DNA from: Clitopilus passeckerianus
Taxonomy: Eukaryota; Basidiomycota; Agaricomycetes; Agaricales; Entolomataceae
NCBI GenBank assembly: GCA_944990035.1
Contig: CALYLX010000150.1
Span: 868,001-932,000, forward strand
Direction: 5' to 3'
DNA length: 64,000 bases
The position numbers and the translations under genes are program-made. Below are positions 36,097 to 47,694 of this stretch, one piece after another; the first letter of the stretch is position 1, and the number at the start of each line of letters is the position of its first letter. The notes under the pieces were generated by a model. That model had not been told where the DNA came from. It was given only the letters and a program-made list of their open reading frames with translations, and ran no database searches.

Positions 36097-37174
36097 ATGT
36101 ACAGTAACGGCTACGTTGGATCACCAGATTTCTCAAATAACCCCTTCGTAAACGATCCAAGAAACCCTCAGACGCGCTTCCCAGACATCTCTGGTACCAT
36201 ATCGCCGCAGGGTGGCGGCCAATCTTCTTGGGGCCAACAATCGCAATATGGCACAGGATCGATGGGCTACCAAGGCCCTTCGATGGTCCAACAACAGCCG
36301 GGATATCAGCAGCAACCCTCGTACCAACAGCCGGGAAACTACGGGCAAATCCAACAGCAGCCTCAGTATTCTCAGCAAGCTACTTTAGCACCACAACCCA
36401 CGGGAATGCCATTCCAGCCATCTAGCTCGTTTGGGCAACAACTAGCCGCTACAATAAGTGGCAGCTCGTATGGATACTTGAACGGACAGCCGTCTGGCAC
36501 CGGTTCACAGCAGAGCTATAACCCTGCACAGCAACAGCTGCAGAGCCCGAGTTACGTCGCTCAGTTTGACCCATACTCTGCTATTGGTCAAGGGTGGGCT
36601 GGTAGTGGATCGTCCACCCAGACCCGATCACCAGGAATTGACGGAGGCAGCAGCTTTATGAGTCAGCAGCCGACAAGCCCATCTCAGAGTTATACGACAT
36701 CGATGTCACCTGGCGGTCAACCTCATCCTCGAGAGTTTCTCCGGGCGCATAAAGCTGAGATCGAGGCATGGGATAATTATGCCTGGAAGCAGCTGTTCAA
36801 TTTGTGTCAAGCTCTCAAGGATGCTTGGGATGCGAGGGTGAAGGAACTGGTGGGCCAAGTCGGGCAGTATCAGGCTCAGCTACAGTTTGGAAATGTCGGG
36901 TACTATGCTGGCCAGATCCAACAGGAGAAATCAAGATTGGAAGGAGTAAGTGGCTTACAGCTAATTATGCTTGCTTTGGATGTTGACAACTTTCTGCCCG
37001 TAGCTGGTGAAGGACGCCCAGTTGCAATCAGACTCGGTAGCCGCGTCTAGATTCCAGCTGGATGAGGTTCATGCTGGATATAGGCAGTCTGGAGATGTTG
37101 CAAGTAAACGTCGGGTTCGTGAAGCATCCAATGCAGCTTTAACGGGACTACCTGATTGGCCGCAACCTTACTAA
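36097..37174 (+). CDS. Gln/Ser-rich protein with helical C-terminus, unknown function
   Basis: Two exons (36097-36945 and 37004-37174) join in frame to 339 residues. I chose MYSNGYVGSPDFSNNPFVND as the start because an upstream in-frame ATG at 36067 lies just before it with no conserved content. Residues 40-200 are rich in Gln, Gly, Ser, Pro and Tyr (QQQPGYQQQPSYQQPGN), a prion-like composition. The last 120 residues form an amphipathic helix (REFLRAHKAEIEAWDNYAWK, LVKDAQLQSDSV) and end LPDWPQPY. The NPFVNDP near the start is an NPF motif, the ligand for EH domains, so an endocytic role is possible but unproven. Confidence 0.75.
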
Positions 37175-37495
37175 GGGTCGGTATGGATGTAACATTGGGT
37201 TATAATCGTCGCTGTTCTGTTTCTCCTTTCCTGTGCCATATGCTTTCATCCAGAATTGTACATCTAACTTATAAATGTATTTCATCCAATTGTCAAACAA
37301 TCAATTTCATAGAAGTACGAGTTGAAGCTCCCATCAACGTGGGACAATTCCCCAAGCTTCGTCGCCACTCGCGTCTGCATTTATTTCTGGACAGCTTAGC
37401 AGCTTTGACACGGCCCTCCAACGCTCAACGAAAATGGCAACACTGCCCCAAACTGGCATCAGTGACGGATCAAGTTTGCTAGAACACCCACCGAT
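37175..37495. other. Intergenic spacer
   Basis: 321 bp with no gene visible. It contains the ankyrin gene promoter. Confidence 0.4.
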
Positions 37496-40481
37496 ATGTC
37501 GTCGAGACCGCGATATCTAGAGATTCAGATCCAGCAGGACTTTGGAATCTCCTCATTCAGTCCACAGACTTGGATTGAGCATGAATGGTCCACATACAAA
37601 GACCTGCCTTCTGAAGAGAAGGAAGAGGTCGAAGTTGAAGTGCTGGGGGAACTCTTGACGAACCTGAACGCAAAGTCATGGAATGAGACTACTTCTGAAC
37701 TCTCTCGGGGTCTTCTTCGCAGGGACCAGGACTTCCGTCGTCTCCTCCTTCGCTGCTGGGAGTCAGACTCATTCAACGCATTTCTCGATGATGGTACGTT
37801 ACCCTCAGTTGAAGGTTCTCTGCTGGAACTCACAGTCTCATCTACAGAAAGATTCCGCTTCCTCGCTGACTCTGCGAGCTCCCAAGCGCCGCGTGCACCT
37901 CACTTGGCTCGAATTCGAAGAGATGTGATGAGGCAGAACTCACAGGCAAGCAAGGAACCCCCAGGTGAAATGGGTTCCCGACCTGATGCAGGTATGCTGT
38001 TTGAAGTACCAATAGAACAAAGAACTCACTCATTTCTGGATAGCAACGAGAAGCAGACCAGAAAGAAGGCGGACTATGGACATCATGACCCATGGCTTTG
38101 GAAAAATCAAAGCTGGAGATGGTGACCTGCAAAGGCTCTCCCCAATCCCTGCTGTGGAATCCCCCACTAGCATCGAAGGACCGGCCAGAGTGGGCCGGTC
38201 TGCGCTCTCACTTGCTGCCGAGAAAGGCGACCTAGTTGGGGTCGATAAGCTCCTGAAGGAGATATATGCGCAGAAATCAATGACTACGGAAGAAAACGAA
38301 GGAGACGGCCGATCTGGAAAGCCCCTGGATTTCTCAAAGCGTATCGCTGCAGATCTCAATTCGCGAGATAGGGACGGTCGGACGGCACTGAGTTACGCAG
38401 CTGGGGAGGGCCACCTCGCCATTGTAAGACTGCTGTCGGAGAAGAAAGAGCTTGATGCCAATGCCGTCGACAACCAGGGTCGTTCACCACTCTTCTACGC
38501 ACACGACAATAACCATTCCGCAATAGCAGAATTGCTACTCGCAAAAGCGAACATCTCTGATGGCTACGGTCGCACACTACTCTCATATTCTGCTCAGTGG
38601 GATCAGCCATCCCTTCTCAAATTTCTCCTTTCTCAAGAAGATACCAACCCCAACGCAACAGACTTGGAAGGGCGAACGGCCCTGTCCTACGCAGCTGAAT
38701 ACAGCGGGCAGTCCGCTGTCGAAGTACTGCTCCAGCAGCCAGGGATTGATGTCAACTTAGAAGACCAATACGAGCGCACACCGATGTGGTATGCAGCTGG
38801 GTACGGCAACATAGCGATCGCCAACCTCTTGCGGGAGAAAGGCGGCACGGGCCTGCACGCGAAAGACTCGGAGGGACAGACTCCCTTGGCATTCGCGATC
38901 GAGGATGATGAAGAAATGAGCGTGGAGTACCTACTTAGCCAACCTGGTGTCGATATAGAAGCCCGGGACGATGAGGGTTTCACACCGTTTCATTACGCAG
39001 CTGTAATAGGAAACGTCGTTATCCTTAAACAGTTACTTCAACATGGAGGCGTCGACATCAACGCGGAAAACGAGGACGGTTTTACCCCGCTGGCAATGGC
39101 AGTGCTGGTAGAGAATGAAGCCATTGTCCGGGAACTGCTTGCCCTCCCCGACATACAGGCTGACAGTCGGGACCATGAAGGACACACCCCACTCATATGC
39201 GCGGCCTGTGGAAGCAGCCTAAACATCTTAAAGATGTTTCTCGAGCGTACAGATACAAGACTTAATGCCTACGACCAGGAGGGCCAAACAGCTTTAATCC
39301 ACTCAGTTATAAATGGCAAGCTGGAGCTCGCAGAAGCCATCCTTCAGCAGCCCGGGATCGATATCAACCTCCAAGACAACGCGGGAGGCACGGCGCTGTA
39401 TTATGCAGCCATCAACGGAACCGAAACCATCGTCAAGTTGCTACTCGAACGAGAGGCTACCGGAATGTTCCAGCGAAACTTAGATGGTCAGACCCCGTTG
39501 GCAGTAGCTGCAGAGTACGGGGAACAAGCTGGTGTTGAATTGATACTTGAACAACCCGGAACAGACATCAATTCTCGCGATAATCTGGGCCGAACACCGT
39601 TATGGCAAGCAGCAACCTACGGTCATAAAGAGGTCATCGACCTGCTCCTAAGCCGTGGGGCTGCCGGTCTGGACTTACCAGACAACAACCGACAAACCCC
39701 TTTATCGTGTGCAGCGCAATGGGGCGAGACAGCGGCCGTGCAAATTTTGCTCGAGATGGATGGAGTTGATCTCAACTCTAAGGATAAAACCGGCCGTACA
39801 CCATTGTCGCATGCAGCAGGTGCAGGCTATATGTCCATTCTCGATCCCCTACTTAAGCAAGAGCGTGTCGATCTCAATACCCAAGATAATCACGGCCAGA
39901 CACCCCTGATACACGCAGCCAAGCTCGGCAAGGACCTAGTTGTCCGTCTGTTGCTCCAACATCCCGGGGTTGACCCCAATTTCAAGGATAAACACGGCCG
40001 CACGCCTCTTTCACACGCAGCAGAGCAGGAGAAGATTGCAGTCGTACGCGTATTGCTCGAACACGACACCGTTGATATAAACTGTCCGGACAAGAAAGGC
40101 CGCACGGCCCTGTCTTGGGCTGCTGGCAAACGACCGGCCAACGACGAGCAATCCAAATTCAACGCTCAATCGGTCCTCCAGGTACTTCTCGCTCGCCCTG
40201 ACATCAAAGTCAATTTGGAGGATCGTGAAGAGAAAACGCCCTTATGGTACGCGTCCTTTGCGAACTACTTCGCCGCGGTGAGCTTGCTGCTCGAGTATGG
40301 CGGCATCGGGTTGAAAGAAGAGGTCTGTACTGGAGGCGCTACCGGCCAGGATAACCTCTTGGAGGAGGTTGGGGGCATGTCGTCACCTGATGTTGTCGAT
40401 CTCATCGATAAACTCGAGGTCAAGTTACTGGACGACAACCCTCCGATGCCTCCAGCGTACACGGTTGAGTATCCCATGTAA
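37496..40481 (+). CDS. Large ankyrin-repeat protein, about 20 repeats
   Basis: Two exons (37496-37991 and 38044-40481) join in frame to 977 residues. The first 160 residues have no recognised domain (QDFGISSFSPQTWIEHEWST, then an acidic run). From about residue 210 to 945 the protein is an almost unbroken ankyrin array: about 20 units of 33-34 residues with a G-x-T-P/A-L-x-x-A-A core. The units vary enough to be old. One repeat near residue 880 has a 10-residue insertion (GKRPANDEQSKFNAQSVLQV). Ankyrin arrays bind partner proteins; none is evident here, and no kinase, NACHT or membrane segment is fused. A 54-nt stretch inside exon 1 may be a cryptic intron (see findings). Confidence 0.88.
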
Positions 40482-40817
40482 TATAAAGTGGAGGATATTA
40501 ATTTCTATTGGAATTGCTCGACTGCCGTGTATCACGTTACTCTCGGTGTATACCTTTTCTCTGAAATTTTCGTATAGGAATCAATTAGGAAATGATATTA
40601 GAGCGGACGGGTTCTCGTCTCTGGCGGAATACTTGACGGGAGCATTTAGATGAAGTTGCGCTGGCAGTTCTTGCTGTTTGCGAATAAATCAAGCTCAAAG
40701 GCTAGATAGACAGCGACGACAAACCGGAGCATGTATGTACATTGCATTGAAGATAACTAGATGTTACAGATTAGTTTTTATCCGCCGAGTGATTCGTTTT
40801 AGCTATGCTTTGGAATT
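40482..40817. other. Convergent 3' spacer
   Basis: 336 bp between two converging genes. It is AT-rich, with no gene visible. Confidence 0.4.
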
Positions 40818-42389
40818 TTATAGCCTGGGCTTGTTATCATCAAGAATCTTTACGACTCTGTTGAGAACATTGTTAACGAATATTTTCAACATAGCCGTGA
40901 AATACTCACAGCTTGCCGGTATTACCACCACTGAACAAGAGAGGAAGAGCTTTGGGTGCCTCCTCAACACCACCATCGACGACGTGGAATTTGCGTTTAA
41001 TTGTACCGTTGGCAAGTCCGGCACTCAGCTCTTTGATGGCCTCGGGGTATCTGTCGGCATAGTCGAAGCTGAGATTTCTGATGTCAGATATCTTGACGGC
41101 GTTGGGAAGTTAAACCTTGCTTACACGATGAAGCCCTGGATCTTGGCCCTCATGGCAATGAGGGTCAAGTAGTTGTGCAGACCCGCAGGTTTGGCAGCAT
41201 CTGGATGATCTTCAGCCCAAAGCTCACGAATTACCAGCAAAATACGTACTGTACTGAGAGATGGCACCTGAATAAAAAAAATCAGCGAAGCCGTGTGCAT
41301 TGTCAAGAGATGAGCGCACCGCAAAGTGCAATCCTAGCTCCCTTGTTCAACCTCGTCAGGGCAAGATCGAGGATTTCCCCTAAATATATCATATCGTGGT
41401 CAAGAAATTGAACTTGAAGGAACATGATGATACCCACCTCCAACATTGTCGAAGAAGACATCGACATAACCCACTTTCTTGAAGTCTTCTCTGAATGTAG
41501 AGCTCTTGTAATTCAGAGCGCCGTCGACGCCGAGTTCCTCCTGCAGCCATTTACACTTGTCAGGAGATCCCGCAATGCCGTAGACCTTGGCACCTAGGTG
41601 TTTGCCAAGTTGGCAGACCAAAGAGCCAACGGCTCCTGCGGCTCCTGATACAAGCAGGGTTTCTCCAGCCTTGATCTCGCCGACGTCTTTGAGACCCTGA
41701 TTTCAGTCAGACAATATTCAAAGTGCGTCGAGGTTAATTGGTTCAACTCACGAAGTATGCAGTCATTCCTATGAAGACTAGTCAGAAAGTGTCACTAGAA
41801 AGGGAACGAACACATATGCCTACCTGCCGCTCCTAATGTGTTCAGATAATCCAAGGCTTGGATGCCCTGAGGAAGACTTTAACGGTGTCAACCCATGTCA
41901 TATCGAATCAGAGGCAGTTGTGAACGTACATCAACTTCTGGAGTGTCTTTTCCTTAGCAATTACGTATTCCGTCATGCCTAAGGGGTTCACTGTTAGTGT
42001 ATTCAACGCGTCCTAGGTCTGAAGATCTCACCGGTGGTTCCATATACTGCGTCCCCGACTGCTAGCTGGGTTCCTGAACCGACCGCGACCACATTTCCGA
42101 TACCACCAGCTCGCATCACCTAGATGCGGTTATAAGTCAATCAACGTTCGATAAAACTTTCTGCTGTAGGCGCACCTCTCCAATCTGAACGGGTGGCAGG
42201 TAACTCCTGGTGTCGTTGAGCCACCCACGCATTGCTGGGTCCAAAGAAATGTAGGTAACCTGAATTAAGACTTCGCCATCTCCTGGCTTAAGATCGAATG
42301 GAACCTCTTCAGTACGGAAGGTCGATGCCACAATGTCGGTTTTGGGCCGTTCATTAAGGACGACACGCTTGAAGGTCTTGTTGGCCATT
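40818..42389 (-). CDS. NADP-dependent reductase, PTGR/leukotriene-B4-dehydrogenase-like (zinc-free MDR)
   Basis: The ATG at 42389 opens MANKTFKRVVLNERPKTD. The conserved SLDPAMRGWLND and SYLPPVQIGE are signatures of the PTGR branch of medium-chain dehydrogenases. The nucleotide fold is clear: VSGAAGAVGSLVCQLGKHLG and VYGIAGSPDKCKWL, then FFDNVGGEILDLALTRLNKG and IALCGAISQYN. It ends HVVDGGVEEAPKALPLLFSG then GNTGKLVVKILDDNKPRL. Eight or nine introns are present. These enzymes reduce alkenal or enone double bonds with NADPH in the cytosol and help detoxify lipid aldehydes; the true substrate here is unknown. No structural zinc-binding cysteine block is visible, as expected for this branch. Confidence 0.87.
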
Positions 42390-43095
42390 GTGCTCAAAAG
42401 TTATGCTCTTTGGTGTTGCTAACTCCAATTCCTTTTAACCTCTCCAAATTCGTGAGGACCTCATGGTGATCACCTCAGCGCTGAGCAATCAGTTGAGGCC
42501 CCGGTTACTTCAGAAACCGAAACCGGTGTACAGCCACAATAGTCAAAGGCTCAAAACTGCCCTTTGGCTTGAACGCGGTCGAAATATTCAATCCCTCACT
42601 TCTGAGCGCTTTTCACGTTAGTTTTAAGCCATCCTGTTACCTTTGGGTGGGCTATTATATTAACCTGGCAAAGCTACTCGAGGACCAGCACAGCCACATA
42701 CTTAAAATGCTTACAGCGATCTGTCGACTTCTCCACCGTTACTCTGCCAGTATTCTTGCGACTTTGAATCTTATACCTCGAATGCGAAAACTATCCATGA
42801 AAAACTATTCATGACAATCATTATTTAGGACTTGTCTCTCGACCCTCCACCTACTAGTTTTTCTCCCCGATGTTCCAATAGAAAACAAGCTCAACTCGGA
42901 TCAGATCTCTGATAAATCTGGCCTGACCATGCGAAAGGACAAACGCCATGGGCCTAAAGGTCGGAGGATCAAGTTGCGATTCGACCCGTCGCATCCCGCT
43001 TTCGATCTATCTACTCGGCACCTCGCCTATCTGGCACATTCTTTGCACCGACGCTGACACGGCTCAGCCAACGAGGCCTACATCTACATACCCCC
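42390..43095. other. Divergent intergenic region
   Basis: 706 bp. An ATG-started short frame near 42930 (MRKDKRHGPKG) is interrupted after about 40 codons and resembles nothing. The region should contain both promoters. Confidence 0.4.
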
Positions 43096-43718
43096 ATGGA
43101 AGTTGCATTTGTCTCTGGGCCGATAGCTCCTCCTGGCACCTATTTCTCAGATCATTATGAAGAAACTCTACGAGAATTGCTTCTGATAACTCTTTCGTTC
43201 TGGGTCCTGCTCCCGGTATCGACACACACACCCTCAAATTCTTAGTCGAGAACGGTGTTAGTCCGGACAAAATCACTGTCTATTTGGCTGAATTCGAGGA
43301 TCGGACATTACGTCCTCGCCTAAAATGGTTCGAAGATGCAGGTGGGCATATACGTGTGGAAGGCGTTACAACTAACGATCGAGATGCAGCGATGACAAGG
43401 GATTCCAATTATGATATCCTCAGATATATGTCAATCGAGGAGCAAAAGGCACATTACGGCCACAATTACTATTCCCGAGTCAGCGCGACACAGAAGAACG
43501 AGCGGCGACGCCTCGGGCTCCCTTTGCATAAACACGATCTTGACGACAATGGAATGTCTACATCACCCCTGCACGGACTTGTAACCGCCGGCTCTGCGGA
43601 GCCCAACACCTCGACCGTTCTACGACCCACGGTCGGCTCTGGCAGAATCATTCGTCTCTTTGATCGTCTTCGCAAAATCAAGGCCAAGCCATCCGATCCC
43701 AAAAACGAACTGTCATAA
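43096..43718 (+). pseudogene. Conserved fungal protein of unknown function, with one frameshift
   Basis: The likely start at 43096 gives MEVAFVSGPIAPPGTYFSDH then YEETLRE. Just after, near 43172, the frame is lost; the next frame reads ASDNSFVLGPAPGIDTHTLK, then FEDRTLRPRLKWFEDAGGHI, ERRRLGLPL and so on to the TAA at 43716-43718. No GT-AG pair can bridge the change. Adding one A to GAATT (as GAAATT) at 43172-43176 would join the two frames. The two halves together look like one compact alpha/beta protein that I remember as common in fungi but cannot name. An assembly error or a recent loss of function are both possible. Confidence 0.6.
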
Positions 43719-43857
43719 ACGTAAAACCCTGTTTTATTCATTCGACTTATCACGACCATCCATTTGACTAATTCCCGGTAAAGTAATGAAACAACATTCT
43801 GAGACCATCATTAATTTCAACTTCTTGTAAGTAAATATCAAAGAAGAGTCAAGTCGA

Positions 43858-45366
43858 TTAAGCGTGCTCCGAGTGCTCGTAGGCACCCTTTTCATCGCCA
43901 ACTGATTGGGACTCCAAGTGCTTTGGGGTGTTGTCGTGGTGGGGGAGAGTTGGACCGTGCTCGGCAAGATGTCTCCTGTGGTTGACGTGAGTGTGGATGA
44001 ATTCTTGGGACACTCTAGGTACAACTGGATGATGTTGAGTCCATATCTATAATTGGAATAACAGGTTTATCTCACCTCTGTCGGAGTCGGTGAGGAAGAT
44101 CTCATAAAGGAAAGCTGCGAAAAGCATTGCGGGAATGTTTGTCAGAGCAGCAATAGCAGCGTAGCGTCCGCCAGCAGCTGCATATTGTGTCAAAGATCTG
44201 CAATCGCTGTCACGGGCCAACGCAACATACCTTCAGTACCCCAGACTGAGATCGCAAGCAAACGACCGCCCATGTCACGAGCAGTGTTGGTAACGACTTG
44301 AGCAGAATTAAAACCGGTCTAGAAGGAATATACATATATTACTCACGTCCAGTAAGGGCGAAACCCCAGACGGCAACACCGCTGTGAAAGGATCAGATCA
44401 GAATTGAACAGAATGACACTGCGGATGAACTCACTAAGCGAAAGCGACGACAAATGGTGCCATTGCAGGAGGGATCATTACGTTGGATACGTCGGTGGCA
44501 GCCCAGATGGTCAAGCCAAGGAAGACATCCTAAAATGCATGTCAACCCAGTTCTGTTAAAACTTTCCGCCATGTCAACTTACAGTCACGAATTCGTTAAG
44601 GAAGGTGCGGCCGAGTGATTGCCCTGGAAGGAGATAGAGAGCAAAGATTCCGGCAAGGCCGTTGGGGGTATAGTTGATAACGTCGAGCTCCTTAGCTGCG
44701 ATCAATGCGAGCTGTGCCTCGTCAATGAGAGCTTTGTATTGAGAATAGACAAGGGCGCAAGCAATATATCCTCCAAGAATCTGAGCAACAATATAACTGA
44801 ATCACGATCAGTTTCAATTTGGATCCACAACTAATTGAATACGACTCACCGAAGACCTTTCAAGGGAGGAAACCTCGGAAAACGACGTTGGCGACGGTCA
44901 CGCAGGGGTTGAAGTGACCACCCGATGTTGGAGCGCAGATGACGATGGCAAGCATGATACCACCCATGTAACCGAGACCAATTTGCAAGATGGCTGGAAA
45001 GTGGTGAGTATCTGTAAATGCCAGCCATGAAAGGTGACAGCTTACAGGAGAGTCCAACTTGCTTCAAGATGTTACCTAGTACCCATGGTGCAGTGGAGCC
45101 AACACCTAAACGATTGAATTGCCATAAGTCACCTGGTCCCGCAGTCAACGTGCACTGAACTCACCAGCATAACAATAGAAAAAGACACCGAGCTAGGAGA
45201 GAATTTAGCATCGCGAACGAAGTGGTCCAGTAACGAACGCGCTCACCATTTCAGCGAAACATTCCATGAGCCAGTGGACTTCCTTCTTGTTCCTCTGACG
45301 TTCCCAGACACTGAGGAACTTGGGGCGCGGGCGAATATGGTCGAGGTACATCGTTGGTTGTGACAT
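43858..45366 (-). CDS. Aquaporin / aquaglyceroporin (MIP family)
   Basis: The start at 45366 gives MSQPTMYLDHIRPRPKFLSV; cytosolic N-terminus and then a MIP fold: IGLGYMGGIMLAIVICAPTS, GGHFNPCVTVANVVFRGF, VAQILGGYIACALVYSQYKA and ANVVAFAYGVAVWGFALTGL. The C-terminus is long, acidic and His-rich (HTHVNHRRHLAEHGPTLPHH) and ends YEHSEHA. The first NPA box reads NPC and the second reads NTA in LVTNTARDMGGRL. Both places usually read NPA. Altered NPA boxes are known in fungal MIPs and change selectivity. The permeant is not predictable here. About eight introns are present, with borders near 44200-44400 the least certain. Confidence 0.85.
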
Positions 45367-46950
45367 GATTGGGTATGAGGATGGACAGCAACAAGTGTGA
45401 GCGAGTGGAGTCCCTTCGAAGAGAGCCACCAACAGTCAGTTGGTCTTTATACGAGGCCGTGTCCTTTACGAGATCTCAGATAGAGGGGAAAGACCATCTA
45501 GAATCTAAGATCAAAAGCAGTAACAATCGGATGCTTTCCCCACATCCAGGCACTGCAGCCATGCTGCCAAGGGCCTCCCTGATTTCCAAAGATTGTGAGC
45601 CCCTTGGCCATCACGGGGCGGGTAGGAATGGGGTTTCTTGAGTCCATGTTAAAAACTTCATATGGCGAACCGGGAGCAACGGACAAAGAAGTCCCAATAC
45701 ATACATATTGTGGAACAGGTATTCCTCATGAGCACGGTCGTTCGACCTTCATTCGACTCACCAGCTACTCTGGTGTCTTCTGAAAAACATTATCCGACTC
45801 CACCATAGGGATGCTGAAATAACATATCTCTGAGGCGCTGCGTTGCCTTAGATCTGTCGCCAACGAGTTGGCGGAGGTACGGAGTAAAGTTGATCATGAT
45901 GGAGTTCAGACACACAAGTCCAGGTGCAGGAGAGCCTCGCCTTCAGCCGTGAGAGGTGATGTTATTTCAGTACAGAATTCGAAGCGACTGAGATCCTGAG
46001 TCTGTTTTCGTGGACAACTATGAGAATTTCAAAATCGTTGAGCTTAAGCGCCCACCTCCTTTCAACCCTTTCCGCTGCGTTGTTTTCTTCAGGTGACCAA
46101 TGTTAAATGTCAATGTGGGGTAAATCTTCCCCAGAAACTTCCGATAATAGTTTCGCCAGTCATGTCTCCAACGTTAAAGCCTTTTCCCCCAGGACGCTTG
46201 ACGGAAAATTGAATACTCTCTAATCAGCAGATCGTAGATTCCGCATTTGGAGTTGCAACGCGTTTGTTTCTGTTTCGTTATTGGACTCTGGCCGGCTAAT
46301 CATTGCATCCGACGAATGCACCCGCAATTTTGTCAGGCCCTTCATCTCAGCGGATAAAGGGAAGCAGGGGGAAGCGTCTATTATCTTCCGACGGTCACCA
46401 TTGTAGGGACGAAAAACGAAGCGGAGCTCCGTGGCGGCGAATGGAGGCTCAAAGGTTACTGGAATTGGTGGTAATGAATCAAAACCAGGGACCTTCACGC
46501 AACAGTCCAAGAGGGAGGGGGAGCGCAAACCTCAACTCCAGTCTGAAGAACTTTAGCATTCTAGTCGGATGCTGAGCGGCTGCAATTCTTGGCTCATACC
46601 ATAAAGCCGTGTATAGCCTCCGCAGAAATTGAAACGGCCTAAATGTGCGATATCTCCGTCAGCAAGCAATGCTTGGCTGTCAGGCCTCAGGCCTCAGGGT
46701 GCGGGCATTGTCACTGATGTGCACGGATTGAATCATCAGCTAGCTGGAGGAGCAATGGTGCCAGGGGGGAAGCGATGTTCCAAGCCAGATCCTATTTGCC
46801 TTTCAAAAAATTCTAGGTCGAAGTAAATCTTTTTTACAAGTCCAAGATGATAAGTAAAAGTCCCCGCTACGTAAAAACAGACGTATAATCAAACCACATA
46901 TCGTTAAACTCGTTATGCAAGTCCCGGAGCATCAGCCGAAGATTGATAAT
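45367..46950. other. Long intergenic region
   Basis: About 1.58 kb between the aquaporin promoter and the end of the secreted-protein gene. Small open frames on both strands show no conserved content. The first part should include the aquaporin promoter. No repeat or tRNA is visible. Confidence 0.4.
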
Positions 46951-47694
46951 CTACTGCAATTCGGGATGGACAGCGTGAAATGAGTTTTCAGCAGCAGTGA
47001 ATGCATCATGGACACGAGCAGGCGATGTCTGGTCGTTCCAGTTACCGCCACTAACAACGACGGTGGAGCTGCCGACGTTGTGGCCGCTGAAGCCGAGGTC
47101 CTGAAGCTTGAAGGATCCGTCGGAATTGAGGAGGGAGCTGTAATGACTGGCAATGTTGCTGTCATATCCGACTTGATGACCAGACATACGCCTCAAATCA
47201 TGGCTGAACCGACTCAAGCTAGAGTGCCACTGCTTGAAGACGATTGTCTGGGTTTCAACTTCGCAGATTTGTTCGGTGATGATCCTGTTTTTTGTGTCAA
47301 ATCATGACTGATTCTTTCTCGAATTGGGAAGACTGCATACCTCTTCGCCATCTCTTGCAGAACGACAAGCTGTTGCTGGATGATTTCAACCTTCTGAGAG
47401 TGGCAGACAACCTCGTGCTCCTTCCTGATGATCACTTGACTAGAGTGGGAGCCGTCAAAGTTGTCGCTACCATAGAAATTGTCGAAGTTATCCATGGAAG
47501 AGAATCCTCCCCAGTGACTGAGGGTAGGGAAGTTGAGGGTCCTGGCGGCTAATTAGGGGACAATGGGTTAGACGGCAACACATTGTTCAGCAGGGATACA
47601 TACACAGCTCAAAGGAGGGTCGGATGGCGACGGGTCCGCCGAGAACGCCAGTGGCTATGGCCGCGAGGGAAACGAAAGCAAGCTTGGAGAACAT
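46951..47694 (-). CDS. Small secreted coiled-coil protein, unknown function
   Basis: The ATG at 47694 opens MFSKLAFVSLAAIATGVLGG, a classical signal peptide. Two introns follow; the three exons join in frame at RPSFELSARTLNFP and at AKRIITEQICEVETQTIV. After cleavage the protein has about 180 residues. The first 30 are Asp-, Asn-, Gly- and Ser-rich (DNFDNFYGSDNFDGS). The middle is heptad-like (VIIRKEHEVVCHSQKVEIIQ). It has only two Cys. A long polar C-terminus ends HAVHPELQ. It is unlike cysteine-rich effectors. I suppose a secreted or wall-linked protein; the family is not recognised, though the structure suggests a conserved agaric family. Confidence 0.75.

Noticed and set aside
42930..43060. 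Short frame MRKDKRHGPKG with following Arg-rich residues
   Set aside because: It ends after about 40 codons and matches no family; probably the leader of the 43096 gene.
46220..46575. Overlapping frames of about 100 codons on both strands
   Set aside because: No conserved content; both strands are open over the same bases, which is typical of chance.
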